From NCBI RefSeq assembly GCF_017592335.1, contig NZ_JACNMP010000014.1:1-64000 (forward strand): 64,000 bases of DNA, written 5' to 3'. The notes under the pieces are model-generated. The model was not told where the DNA came from. It did not search any database and saw only the letters and a program-made list of their open reading frames with translations. A program made the translations under genes and the position numbers. This stretch comes from Pseudaestuariivita rosea. Its GTDB lineage: Bacteria > Pseudomonadota > Alphaproteobacteria > Rhodobacterales > Rhodobacteraceae. This document shows, in pieces, positions 55,073 to 63,482 of the stretch; the first letter of the stretch is position 1, and every line of letters starts with the position of its first letter.

Positions 55073-55870
55073 ATGTCAAATGCTGAAAATGCTGACGGTC
55101 AAACATCGATTGCAGCACGCGATGTGTTTACGGTCATTCGCGAAGCTGGTGAAGAGGAACTGGCCCGCCCCTTTACCTCACTTTTCTGGTCCGGCATCGC
55201 AGCAGGCATTCTGATCAGCTTTTCCGTTTTGACCGAAGCCTATCTGCGGGCGTCATTACCCGATACCGAATGGCGTTTTGCAATTGAAAATTTTGGCTAT
55301 TCCATGGGCTTTTTGCTGGTCATTCTGGGTCGGATGCAGCTTTTCACTGAAAACACGATCACGACGGTCATTCCGGCGATCTATGAACGATCGCTGAAAT
55401 GCACCGTTCAGATGCTGAAATTATGGGGCATCGTGCTGTTCGCAAATGTGATTGGCGCCTTTGTCGCGGCGGCTTTCATGGCATTTTCCAGCGGTTTGAG
55501 CGCCGAGGTTGTAGGGATCGTCAACGACCTGTCAAAGCACGCAACAGGCTATGGGTTTAGCGAAAGTCTGGTGCGGGGCATTCCCGCGGGCATACTTATC
55601 GCGGCCATTGTCTGGATGATCCCAAGCGCGCCCAGTGCGCAGGTTCTGATCGTTATCTTGTTTACCTGGCTGATCGCGATGGGTGACTTTACCCATGTTG
55701 TCGCGGGTTCCGTGGAAATGGCGTTTCTGATCCTGACCGGTCAAATGGGCATCATCGAAGGATTTACAGTATTTTTCGTGCCGACATTTCTGGGCAATGT
55801 GATCGGGGGCACCGTGATCTTTACATTGCTGGCGTGGGCGCAGGTGAAACTGGAAGTGGAAAAGGATTGA
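55073..55870 (+). CDS. Formate/nitrite transporter family channel, YfdC-like
   Basis: A 265-residue FNT-family membrane protein with six helices. Seen: FTSLFWSGIAAGILISFSVL, a pore loop NFGYSMGFLLVILGRMQLFT, ENTITTVIPAI and later GSVEMAFLILTGQMG. The acidic N-terminal tail is soluble. The specificity cannot be told; YfdC-type members are not the formate channels. A DUF2945 protein and topoisomerase IB follow in the same operon. Confidence 0.9.
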   Translation: MSNAENADGQTSIAARDVFTVIREAGEEELARPFTSLFWSGIAAGILISFSVLTEAYLRASLPDTEWRFAIENFGYSMGFLLVILGRMQLFTENTITTVIPAIYERSLKCTVQMLKLWGIVLFANVIGAFVAAAFMAFSSGLSAEVVGIVNDLSKHATGYGFSESLVRGIPAGILIAAIVWMIPSAPSAQVLIVILFTWLIAMGDFTHVVAGSVEMAFLILTGQMGIIEGFTVFFVPTFLGNVIGGTVIFTLLAWAQVKLEVEKD

Positions 55871-55873
55871 AAA

Positions 55874-56089
55874 ATGGCCAGCTATAGAAAAGGCGATCAG
55901 GTTGAATGGGACTGGGGCGATGGCACGGCCCAAGGCACAATTGTCGAGGTGCACAAGGAAAAGGTCACCAAAACGCTGAAGGGCACCGATGTGACACGTG
56001 CCGCCAGCGAAGATGAGCCGGCCTATCTAATCAAGCAGGAAGATGGTGACAAGGTCTTGAAATCGTGCACAGAAATCCGCGCGGCCTGA
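55874..56089 (+). CDS. DUF2945 / hypervirulence-associated small protein
   Basis: A 71-residue protein of the DUF2945 (HVA1, Tudor-like) family: YRKGDQVEWDWGDGTAQGTI then VHKEKVTKTLKG and DEPAYLIKQEDGDKVLKSC. The compact beta-barrel may bind nucleic acid or protein tails. It overlaps the topoisomerase gene by 25 bases, in a different frame. Confidence 0.92.
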   Translation: MASYRKGDQVEWDWGDGTAQGTIVEVHKEKVTKTLKGTDVTRAASEDEPAYLIKQEDGDKVLKSCTEIRAA

Positions 56090-57006
56090 CTTATTATCCG
56101 GATGATCGTCCGGGCATCAAGCGGGAAAGGCGCGGTAAGGGATTCAGCTATATAGCACCAGACGGCACTCGGATTGACCGCGGCGCCGAACGGGACCGCT
56201 TAATCGCGCTGGCCGTTCCGCCCGCGTATGAGCAGGTCTGGATTTGTCCATTGGAAAACGGGCACTTACAGGCCACTGGCCGGGACGCACGTCAGCGCAA
56301 GCAATACCGCTATCACCCTGACTGGGCGAGCTTTCGTGATAAGTTGAAGTTCGACGGTTTGGCTGACTTCGGCATGTCGCTGCCAGCCATCAGGCGAAAG
56401 ATATCCCAAGGATTACAGGCCGATATCGGGTCCGAAGAACTGGCCATCGCCAGTGTTCTTGCGCTGATGGATCGCTATTCTCTGCGTGTCGGAAATGCGC
56501 AATACGCCGAAGAAAACGAAACTTTTGGCGCCACGACGCTTCGGGCCGATCATCTTAGGAAAGCGGTATTGAAGTATCGTGCGAAAGGTGGACATCTGGT
56601 GGAAAAACAACTGGACAGACGTCTGGCTAGGATCTTGGGAAAAGTCAGCGATCTGCCTGGCGCTGAGCTTTGTGTCTGGGTGGACGATGCAGGGCAGACG
56701 CATTCTGTCAGTTCAGAAAAGATAAACGATGTCATCGGGTCATATGGTGATGATTTCACCGCCAAGACTTTTCGAACCTGGAACGGATCTGTCGCCGCGC
56801 TTGAGGCGGCCAATCAGGATGCGACGCTGACCTCTATCAGTGAAGCAGCGGCCGCAGCTTTACACAACACACCCACGATTGCTCGGAAAAGCTATATCCA
56901 TCCGAAGGTTATCGATCTGGTGAAAGCTAAAACTGCCCCACCTGAGGGCGAACCGAAGTCTGGCCTGCGCAAGGCGGAAACGCAACTGCTGACACTGCTG
57001 TCCTAA
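56065..57006 (+). CDS. DNA topoisomerase IB
   Basis: A 313-residue bacterial type IB topoisomerase of the poxvirus-like group. The GTG start lies inside the DUF2945 gene. Catalytic residues appear in RYHPDWASFRDKLKF, MDRYSLRVGNAQYAEEN (the Arg), KGGHLVEKQLDRR (the Lys) and the nucleophile Tyr277 in ARKSYIHP. It relaxes supercoils by a 3'-phosphotyrosyl cut. Co-expression with a stress promoter suggests DNA-topology control under stress. It ends on the convergent MATE stop. Confidence 0.95.
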   Translation: MHRNPRGLTYYPDDRPGIKRERRGKGFSYIAPDGTRIDRGAERDRLIALAVPPAYEQVWICPLENGHLQATGRDARQRKQYRYHPDWASFRDKLKFDGLADFGMSLPAIRRKISQGLQADIGSEELAIASVLALMDRYSLRVGNAQYAEENETFGATTLRADHLRKAVLKYRAKGGHLVEKQLDRRLARILGKVSDLPGAELCVWVDDAGQTHSVSSEKINDVIGSYGDDFTAKTFRTWNGSVAALEAANQDATLTSISEAAAAALHNTPTIARKSYIHPKVIDLVKAKTAPPEGEPKSGLRKAETQLLTLLS

Positions 57007-58370
57007 CTCAGCCGGATAAACTTGCCAATCGGCGCGCCAACCTTGGGCATCAGATCGTTTTTGTAACACGCAAAGATCGCAAGTGCCGCACCCGCCAGAT
57101 TTGCGGCAACAGCGGCCAGCATGATGCCGGTATAGCCAACGGCCCAAGCGCCAAGTGCTGCAAAGGGGGCATAGACGGCAGCAATACGGATCAGCCCGAC
57201 ACCCATCGACCAAAGCGCCTTGTCGCGGGCATTCAGCGCGGCGTTGCCGACAACCATAATGCCATATCCAAACAGGCTAAGGCCCACGATCCGAAGATAG
57301 GAAATCGTATAACTTTGGGCGTTCTCATCAGGGGTGATCAGGGCCGCGATCCAAGGCGCTGTCAGGATCAGCAGAACACCGATGGTCAGCCCATAGGCCA
57401 CACATGCGTTAAATGACAGAACGACACTGCCGCAGGCGCGTCCTTTTTCCTTGGCCCCCCAATTCTGACCCACAACCGGTCCTATGCCAGCTGACAGCGC
57501 CAGCATGGGCACCAGTACGAAAGACTGCACGCGGGTCGCGGCACCAAAGCCGGCAACAGCAGTTTCGCCGATCCACGCGACCGTGCCGGTGACAATCGCC
57601 ATGCCTGCGGGGTTTATGGCATTGGAAAAGGCCGCGGGCAGCCCGACCGACAATATCCGGCGGGCGGAACGTACCAGATTTTTCAGTGGCTCCTTGGGCC
57701 AACACAGCCGCGGTGACCAGATCATGAAGGCAACTGCACCGACGGCCGCCGCGATACGCGCCGCCAATGTCGCCAGCCCCGCGCCCTGGGTGCCCAGTTC
57801 GGGGATCATGCCCCAGCCAAAAATTAGGATCGGATCCAGGGCGATGTTCACGACAGCGGCCAGAACCATCATACCTGCCGGAACAACGCTGTCACCGTCG
57901 GCGCGAAAAGCGGCGTTGATCACCATCATCAGAACCAGAAACGGAAAGCTTATCACCCACCAGAACATGTATCCGCTGATGTCAGCGAAGACAGCATCAC
58001 CGGCCCCAAGTGTGCGGAATATAAGGGGGGTTGCCAGCCAGACCAGCATCGCCACGGCCACCGACAGCGCCAAGGATATGCCGATCGCATGCACGGCAAG
58101 ACGGTTCGAACTGCCGTCCTCGGCGCCTATGCTTTGCGAAATGGCCGCATTTGCCCCCGCACTTAGCCCAATGGCCAGCGAGGTGATGGCCGTTGTCACA
58201 GGATAAATAAAGCCGACAGCCGACAGCGCGGTCGAGCTGTAGCGACCCAGAAAGACCGCGTCGGCCAGACCAATGGACAGAACCGCCAGAATGCCGATCG
58301 ACATTGGCGCGCTGACCACAGCTATGGCGCGCCACAGCGGGCCTTGTGTCAGATTTTGCGATCCGCTCAT
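57003..58370 (-). CDS. MATE family efflux transporter
   Basis: A 455-residue, 12-helix MATE transporter, which expels toxic cations or drugs by sodium or proton antiport. Both halves are present: VVSAPMSIGILAVLSIGLAD, LGRYSSTALSAVGFIYPVTT and GLPAAFSNAINPAGMAIVTG. Its start overlaps the Crp-type regulator by four bases, so the regulator may control efflux. Confidence 0.92.
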   Translation of the reverse strand: MSGSQNLTQGPLWRAIAVVSAPMSIGILAVLSIGLADAVFLGRYSSTALSAVGFIYPVTTAITSLAIGLSAGANAAISQSIGAEDGSSNRLAVHAIGISLALSVAVAMLVWLATPLIFRTLGAGDAVFADISGYMFWWVISFPFLVLMMVINAAFRADGDSVVPAGMMVLAAVVNIALDPILIFGWGMIPELGTQGAGLATLAARIAAAVGAVAFMIWSPRLCWPKEPLKNLVRSARRILSVGLPAAFSNAINPAGMAIVTGTVAWIGETAVAGFGAATRVQSFVLVPMLALSAGIGPVVGQNWGAKEKGRACGSVVLSFNACVAYGLTIGVLLILTAPWIAALITPDENAQSYTISYLRIVGLSLFGYGIMVVGNAALNARDKALWSMGVGLIRIAAVYAPFAALGAWAVGYTGIMLAAVAANLAGAALAIFACYKNDLMPKVGAPIGKFIRLS

Positions 58371-59095
58371 ATCAATGGGCGTGTTTCAACATGATGATCG
58401 TCGACCATGGCCAATTCAGCCAGGCGATCCAGATCGCTGACCGTCAACCGGCCTTCATTCCAGGACGCAACCTGCATATCACGCAGTTTTTTCAATGTCT
58501 TGTTTGTATGAACCAACGATAGCCCCAATGCATCTGCCAAGTCCTGTTGACGATAGGGCAATTGACATCCCTGACCAGTCACAAGGCCCAGTTCTGTCAT
58601 GCGGATGTAGATGCGGTGAAAGCTCCAACTGATCCGTTCCAGAGCGTCGCGTTGACCGACCGCGGTCAGGGCATCGCCCAGAAAATGTTCCTCAAGCGAC
58701 GCCAGCCAAACCAGATCATAGGCACGTCCTGGGTGATTTTTAAACAAATTCCACAGTTCAGATCGATTGAAGACGCATAAAGTCATTGATGTCGTCGCTT
58801 CGACCGAATGCTTCATCTCGTTCATCACACCGGCCTGAAGTCCAAGAAAATCACCGGGAAACACAAAGTTTACGACCTGTCTGCGACCATTGGGCAGCGT
58901 CTTGTATCGCAGCCCCATACCACTAAGTACCGTGAAAAGCTGCGGGCTGTTTGACCCCTCCATCATCAGCAGAGTATCGGCGTCGACCGATAACTCGCCA
59001 CTTTTGAAGCGCTGCATAAAGTCCAACTCGTCACTTTCGATCGGGTCGAACAGCGCGCGGCGACGCAAGGGACAGTTTCGGCAAGATGTCGTCAT
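58367..59095 (-). CDS. Crp/Fnr family transcriptional regulator
   Basis: A 242-residue Crp/Fnr-type regulator. The N-terminal SCRNCPLRRRALFDP has only two of the FNR cysteines in the usual place; a third Cys is in MTLCVFNRSELW. The sensor is a cNMP-like barrel (VVNFVFPGDFLGLQAG), and the DNA-binding helix is YRQQDLADALGLSLVHTNKT. AAAGAAG precedes the start. A weak EcfG-like site lies upstream. It overlaps the MATE gene by four bases. Confidence 0.9.
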   Translation of the reverse strand: MTTSCRNCPLRRRALFDPIESDELDFMQRFKSGELSVDADTLLMMEGSNSPQLFTVLSGMGLRYKTLPNGRRQVVNFVFPGDFLGLQAGVMNEMKHSVEATTSMTLCVFNRSELWNLFKNHPGRAYDLVWLASLEEHFLGDALTAVGQRDALERISWSFHRIYIRMTELGLVTGQGCQLPYRQQDLADALGLSLVHTNKTLKKLRDMQVASWNEGRLTVSDLDRLAELAMVDDHHVETRPLI

Positions 59096-59130
59096 GTCTT
59101 CTTTTGTCTGTTGTTGCTATGTCATAGTTT

Positions 59131-59155
59131 AATGCGTGATTTTTTGAATTGTTCC
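59131..59155 (-). promoter_or_regulatory. Weak EcfG-like site upstream of the Crp-type gene
   Basis: On the minus strand GGAAC-N16-CATT, one base off the CGTT core. Thirty-five bases separate it from the start codon at 59095. Confidence 0.35.
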
Positions 59156-59193
59156 ATAGATCGCTCAGATTTACCCCAATAAATGGAATCACA

Positions 59194-59568
59194 ATGTCCC
59201 TTGGACCGGCCGATGCGCCACAGCATATATTGATTATTAGTGATAATTTGATCGAAGTCCTTGATTTGGAAGAGGCGATCAAAGCCGCCGGCGATTATGT
59301 TGTTTTGCATCTTCGTCAGTTAGAGCAGCTTCATCAGCATATGTCTTCACTCACGGATCATGTTCTGGCTGCTTTTGTAGCAATATCCGCCGAGACGTTA
59401 AATTCGGACCCCCTGATTGATGGTCTGGTTCAGCGCGGAACAAAAATCATTGCAATCGACGGCGGGACGGCTGCGGCCAGGCATTCGGGATGGATGACGC
59501 TAAACCGGCCCTATTCGGATGAGATCTTGTCTGACCTTCTGGCAAAACTGATCCTGCGCGACGCCTAG
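59194..59568 (+). CDS. Pseudo-receiver domain protein
   Basis: A 124-residue protein with the fold of a CheY-type receiver: HILIISDNLIEVLDLEEAIK at the start and LNRPYSDEILSDLLAKLIL at the end. The phospho-acceptor Asp is absent (AAFVAIS at that position) and the usual Lys near the end is Arg. It cannot be phosphorylated in the normal way, so it may be an anti-regulator or adaptor. It is divergent from the Crp-type gene. The start at 59194 gives a compact domain; an upstream in-frame codon adds 15 residues. Confidence 0.75.
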   Translation: MSLGPADAPQHILIISDNLIEVLDLEEAIKAAGDYVVLHLRQLEQLHQHMSSLTDHVLAAFVAISAETLNSDPLIDGLVQRGTKIIAIDGGTAAARHSGWMTLNRPYSDEILSDLLAKLILRDA

Positions 59569-59592
59569 GAAAGCTCGGCTGTTTTTATTCAT

Positions 59593-59618
59593 GGAACCAA
59601 TTCATTTGCTTGCGTGTT
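59593..59618 (+). promoter_or_regulatory. EcfG-like promoter of the DUF1328 gene (near match)
   Basis: GGAAC (59593-59597), 17 bases, TGTT (59615-59618). A related spacing and one base off the core. AAAGGA precedes the start at 59654. Confidence 0.6.
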
Positions 59619-59653
59619 GATAGGGCAGATCGCAACATCGAAAGGAACCTGAT

Positions 59654-59827
59654 ATGTTATACTGGGCTGTCGTTTTCTTCGTCGTCGCACTGATTGCGGC
59701 TGTTTTCGGATTTGGCGGCATCGCCAGCGCATCCGCTGGTATCGCGCAAATCCTGTTCTTCGTCTTCCTGGTGCTGTTCGTCGTGACCTTGATTATGCGG
59801 GCCGTGCGGGGCGGGTCGAAATTATAG
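59654..59827 (+). CDS. DUF1328 family membrane protein
   Basis: A 57-residue membrane protein, [20 protein letters not shown] then [20 protein letters not shown], two helices with the family's G-x-x-A-S pattern and a basic end (RAVRGGSK). DUF1328 (YtjA-like) is common in stress regulons; its function is unknown. AAAGGA precedes the start, a terminator follows, and an EcfG-like promoter precedes. Confidence 0.92.
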   Translation: MLYWAVVFFVVALIAAVFGFGGIASASAGIAQILFFVFLVLFVVTLIMRAVRGGSKL

Positions 59828-59848
59828 AATAATCAGCTATGTCCTGAA

Positions 59849-59884
59849 AGAGGGTCCGCTTTCGCAGCGGCCCTCTTCTTTTTG
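59849..59884 (+). terminator. Rho-independent terminator after DUF1328
   Basis: GAGGG-T-CCGCT, five-base loop, AGCGG-CCCTC, then TTCTTTTTG. It lies just ahead of the gdhA start region. Confidence 0.85.
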
Positions 59885-59898
59885 TTTGGAGAGTTTAG

Positions 59899-61236
59899 AT
59901 GACAGAACGCGCGCAACTTGTTGAAACATTCATGGAAGATGTTCGCGCCCGAAACACGGGCCAGGACGAATTCCTTCAGGCCGTTGAGGAAGTGGCCGAA
60001 GATGTTTTAACAATCGAGAAAAACAATCCCGATTATGCGCGCAACAAGGTGCTGGAACGTCTGTCCGAACCCGACCGTATCATTGGTTTTCGAGTGGTTT
60101 GGGAAGATGATGCAGGTGAATATCACATTAACCGGGGCTGGCGGGTTCAGTTTTCAAATGCCATCGGTCCCTATAAGGGGGGGATCCGGTTTCATCCCTC
60201 AGTGAACGCCTCGGTCCTGAAGTTTCTGGGGTTTGAGCAGATTTTCAAGAACGCATTGACCGGGCTGCCCCTGGGCGGTGCAAAGGGGGGTGCTGATTTT
60301 GATCCCAAAGGCCGCAGCGACCGTGAGATCATGCGGTTTTGTCAGGCTTTCATGGGCGAGTTGGGCCGCTATATCGGGCCAGATCGCGATGTGCCAGCGG
60401 GTGATATCAATGTCGGCACGCGTGAAATCGGCTATCTTTTCGGCGCATATAAAAAACTGCAGGGCGAATTTCATGGGGCTGTCACAGGCAAGGGCGAAGC
60501 TTTTGGGGGCAGCGCCATGCGGGTTGAGGCGACGGGTTATGGCCTGATCTATTTTGTCCAGGCGATGCTGAATGAAACGGGGCAAGAGATTGAGGGCAAG
60601 CGCATCGCAATCTCGGGCAAGGGCAATGTTGCGACCCATGCGGCCGAGAAAGCGGCGCAGCTAGGGGCCAAGGTGATTTCATTGTCCGATACCTCGGGCA
60701 CACTGGTGGCGGAAGACGGGCTAAGCCTGGAGCAGATCGACTGGGTGCGTCAGCAAAAGCGTCAGGGCCTTGATATCAGCGCCCCGCCGGGGGGTGCGGT
60801 TTTTGAACCTGATACGCTGCCCTGGGCGCTTGAGGCCGATATCGCTTTGCCCTGCGCCACCCAGAACGAGATGGACGAAAAATCCGCCAAGGATCTGATC
60901 GATAGCGGCGTTCGTCTGATTGCCGAAGGGGCCAACATGCCTTTGACCGCAGATGCCGTACATGCCGTGCGCGAGGGGGGTGTCAGTTACGCGCCGGGCA
61001 AGGCATCCAATGCGGGGGGCGTTGCGATTTCGGGCCTTGAGATGAGCCAGAACGCCCATCGCCGGTCGATGACAGCCGATCAGGTGGATCAGGAACTGAA
61101 GAAAATCATGTGCATGATCCATGAACGCACTATTCGCGAAGGCAAGACCGGTAATGGCATCGACTATCGGTGCGGTGCCAATATCGCGGGGTATCGCAAG
61201 GTCGCCGATGCCTTGGTCGCCTATGGTACGATGTGA
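59899..61236 (+). CDS. gdhA: NADP-type glutamate dehydrogenase
   Basis: A 445-residue hexameric glutamate dehydrogenase of the long bacterial GdhA type. The substrate Lys lies in PYKGGIRFHPSV and PLGGAKGGADFDPKGRSD, and the Rossmann motif is ISGKGNVATHAAEKA. It forms glutamate from ammonia and 2-oxoglutarate. GGAGAG precedes the start. No direct link to the stress genes on either side is visible. Confidence 0.96.
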   Translation: MTERAQLVETFMEDVRARNTGQDEFLQAVEEVAEDVLTIEKNNPDYARNKVLERLSEPDRIIGFRVVWEDDAGEYHINRGWRVQFSNAIGPYKGGIRFHPSVNASVLKFLGFEQIFKNALTGLPLGGAKGGADFDPKGRSDREIMRFCQAFMGELGRYIGPDRDVPAGDINVGTREIGYLFGAYKKLQGEFHGAVTGKGEAFGGSAMRVEATGYGLIYFVQAMLNETGQEIEGKRIAISGKGNVATHAAEKAAQLGAKVISLSDTSGTLVAEDGLSLEQIDWVRQQKRQGLDISAPPGGAVFEPDTLPWALEADIALPCATQNEMDEKSAKDLIDSGVRLIAEGANMPLTADAVHAVREGGVSYAPGKASNAGGVAISGLEMSQNAHRRSMTADQVDQELKKIMCMIHERTIREGKTGNGIDYRCGANIAGYRKVADALVAYGTM

Positions 61237-61243
61237 GGATCAG

Positions 61244-62887
61244 ATGACAAAAACAGGGGCAGAACTGTTTGCCGAATGCCTTCAGGCCGCAGGGATCGAT
61301 ACGATTTACGGCGTGCCGGGCGAAGAAAACAATGCACTGATGTTGGCGCTGGAAAAGACGGATATAGATTTTGTGCTGTGTCGCCATGAACAGGCCGCGG
61401 CCTTTATGGCATCGGTCCATGGGCGGCTGACGGGGCGCCCTGCCGGGTGTCTGGCGACCCTGGGTCCAGGGGCCACCAACCTTATCACCGGTGTTGCGGA
61501 TGCGATGCAGGATTATGCGTCGTTGATTGCGATCACGGGGCAGGGTGCGCGGGATCGGATGGGGCGTGAAAGTCATCAGATGATTGATCTTGAGGCTTTG
61601 TTTCGCCCCGTAACCAAACATTCGCAAACGGTTCAGACGGCGGCGGCCATTCCGGGGGCGATTGCGCGGGCGGTACAACTGTCACGGGCACCACGTCCGG
61701 GCGCAGTGCATATCTGCCTGCCCGAGGATGTCGCGGATGACAAGATAGAGGCGGGGCCGTTGGACGTCGCACTTGATCCACCGAAGACCTTGGCCCACCC
61801 GCCGCTGATTGAACAGGCCTTGCAGCTTTTGAAAGATGCCAAGGCGCCGCTGATCCTGGCCGGTAACGGTGTGATCCGCGCCGCGGCATCCGACGATCTG
61901 CGCAAACTGGCCGAGGCTACACATATTCCCATCGTCAGCAGCTTCATGGCCAAGGGAATATTGCCCGCAGATAATCAGCTTAATCTTTATACGGTCGGCC
62001 AGCCCTTTGATGACAAGATAGACGCTGCATTCAAGCAAACCGATCTGATCCTAAGCGTTGGTTTTGATGCGATTGAGTATCCGCCCTCAAAACTGATCAA
62101 GAATGATCACACGCAGGTTGTCACTATTAGTGATGCGGCCTCTCCGGTGGATGCGGGTTGGCCTGTCGCGGTGGATATTGTTGGCGATATAGCGGCGACT
62201 GTACGGGCGATGACCCAGGCGATGGGCGGGCAAACCTGGGCGTCAGATGGCTTTATTCAGTTGCATCAGACTTTGCTGTCGGAACTGACCACTGATCGCA
62301 CGGATCAGGACAAAGGCTTGGTACCGCCGCCGGACATCCTGCACATTATCGAAGATGATCTAAAGCCCGATGATATCGTCTTGTCTGGTGTGGGTGCCCA
62401 CAAACTGTGGATCGCGCGGCATCTGATGCCCAAGGCCCCCGGGCAGGTCATCATAGCCAACGGTTTGGCCGGTATGGGGATGGCTTTGCCCGGTGCAATT
62501 GCGGCCGCGCGCCTTTATCCCGGTCGCCGCATTCTGGCGATTTGTGGTGACGGTGACGTTCTGATGAATGTGCAGGACATGGAAACGGCGGCCCGGCTGC
62601 GGCTGGATCTGACTGTGATGGTCTGGGTCGACGGCGGCTATGGTCTGATTGAATGGAAGCAAGAGGATGAGGCCGATCGCCATACCGAACTGTCATTTGA
62701 CAATCCCGACTGGTCGCATCTGGCCCGTGCCTTTGGGTGGCGGCATGATCATTTTGATGGCAAGTCCGCCCTGCGTGATGGATTTGCAGGTGTTTTCCGG
62801 GGCACCGGTCCGCGACTGATCACCGTGCCCGTTGATTATTCCGAAAATCAGGTCCTTAGCGGATCAGACGCACAAGCTGCGGAGTAA
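61244..62887 (+). CDS. Acetolactate synthase, catalytic subunit-like
   Basis: A 547-residue ThDP-dependent enzyme of the acetohydroxyacid synthase group. Catalytic Glu49 is in CRHEQAAAFMA, followed by LATLGPGATNLITGVADAMQ; the ThDP/Mg segment is ICGDGDVLMNVQDMET. No regulatory small-subunit gene is adjacent, so it resembles the catabolic AlsS-like type, but another ThDP reaction is possible. The start at 61244 is seven bases after gdhA. Confidence 0.88.
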   Translation: MTKTGAELFAECLQAAGIDTIYGVPGEENNALMLALEKTDIDFVLCRHEQAAAFMASVHGRLTGRPAGCLATLGPGATNLITGVADAMQDYASLIAITGQGARDRMGRESHQMIDLEALFRPVTKHSQTVQTAAAIPGAIARAVQLSRAPRPGAVHICLPEDVADDKIEAGPLDVALDPPKTLAHPPLIEQALQLLKDAKAPLILAGNGVIRAAASDDLRKLAEATHIPIVSSFMAKGILPADNQLNLYTVGQPFDDKIDAAFKQTDLILSVGFDAIEYPPSKLIKNDHTQVVTISDAASPVDAGWPVAVDIVGDIAATVRAMTQAMGGQTWASDGFIQLHQTLLSELTTDRTDQDKGLVPPPDILHIIEDDLKPDDIVLSGVGAHKLWIARHLMPKAPGQVIIANGLAGMGMALPGAIAAARLYPGRRILAICGDGDVLMNVQDMETAARLRLDLTVMVWVDGGYGLIEWKQEDEADRHTELSFDNPDWSHLARAFGWRHDHFDGKSALRDGFAGVFRGTGPRLITVPVDYSENQVLSGSDAQAAE

Positions 62888-62888
62888 T

Positions 62889-62913
62889 GGAACCTTTCCG
62901 GCGCGTCTTCGTT
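62889..62913 (+). promoter_or_regulatory. EcfG-type promoter of dps (exact)
   Basis: GGAAC (62889-62893), 16 bases, CGTT (62910-62913), located just past the end of the acetolactate synthase gene. AAGGAGG before the dps start gives the leader a strong ribosome site. Confidence 0.75.
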
Positions 62914-62946
62914 GATGCCATGAACGTAAACCAAGGAGGTTTTATT

Positions 62947-63441
62947 ATGGCAGACGCACTGAAAGTTGTACCTAGGGAAGACGACGTGAAAACGGGTGTT
63001 CGGGACACCCGGGGCATTGCCGAAGGTCTGGCTGACGTGCTGGCCGATACATATCGGCTGATCTTCAAGACGCATGCCTATCACTGGAACGTGGAAGGGC
63101 CGCTGTTTTATTCCATCCACAACCTGACCGAAGAGCAATATGAAAATATGTTTGAAGCTGCCGATGAACTGGCCGAACGTATTCGTGCCCTGGGTCATCT
63201 GGCGCCGATGGCGATGGCTGATATCATGAAGCGGTCGCAGATTGATGATAAAGATGGCGCCATTTCTGCGGGTGAAATGGTCGAAGATCTGGCAGCAGAT
63301 CATGAACGTTTGGCGCACAGGTTGCATGCATTGATCGAATTGGTTGAGGGTCGGAAAGATCCGGTAACCGAAGATCTTGCAACCGAGCGCAGCGCATTTC
63401 ACGAACAGGCTGCATGGATGTTACGTGCGATTGCGAAGTAA
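62947..63441 (+). CDS. dps: Dps-type ferritin-like DNA protection protein
   Basis: A 164-residue Dps, a dodecameric ferroxidase that protects DNA and stores iron. Ferroxidase residues: KTHAYHWNVEGPLFYSIH, MFEAADELAERIRALG and HLAPMAMADI. The tail is helical (AFHEQAAWMLRAIAK). The start at 62947 with AAGGAGG is clear. An exact EcfG-type promoter sits just upstream, in line with general-stress control. Confidence 0.95.
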   Translation: MADALKVVPREDDVKTGVRDTRGIAEGLADVLADTYRLIFKTHAYHWNVEGPLFYSIHNLTEEQYENMFEAADELAERIRALGHLAPMAMADIMKRSQIDDKDGAISAGEMVEDLAADHERLAHRLHALIELVEGRKDPVTEDLATERSAFHEQAAWMLRAIAK

Positions 63442-63445
63442 AGGT

Positions 63446-63478
63446 AAAAAATATCCCGGCCTTGGCCGGGATATTTTT
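63446..63478. terminator. Bidirectional terminator between dps and phyR
   Basis: ATATCCCGGCC (63451-63461), two-base loop TT, GGCCGGGATAT (63464-63474), with A run before and TTTTT after. Confidence 0.88.
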
Positions 63479-63482
63479 CGCT

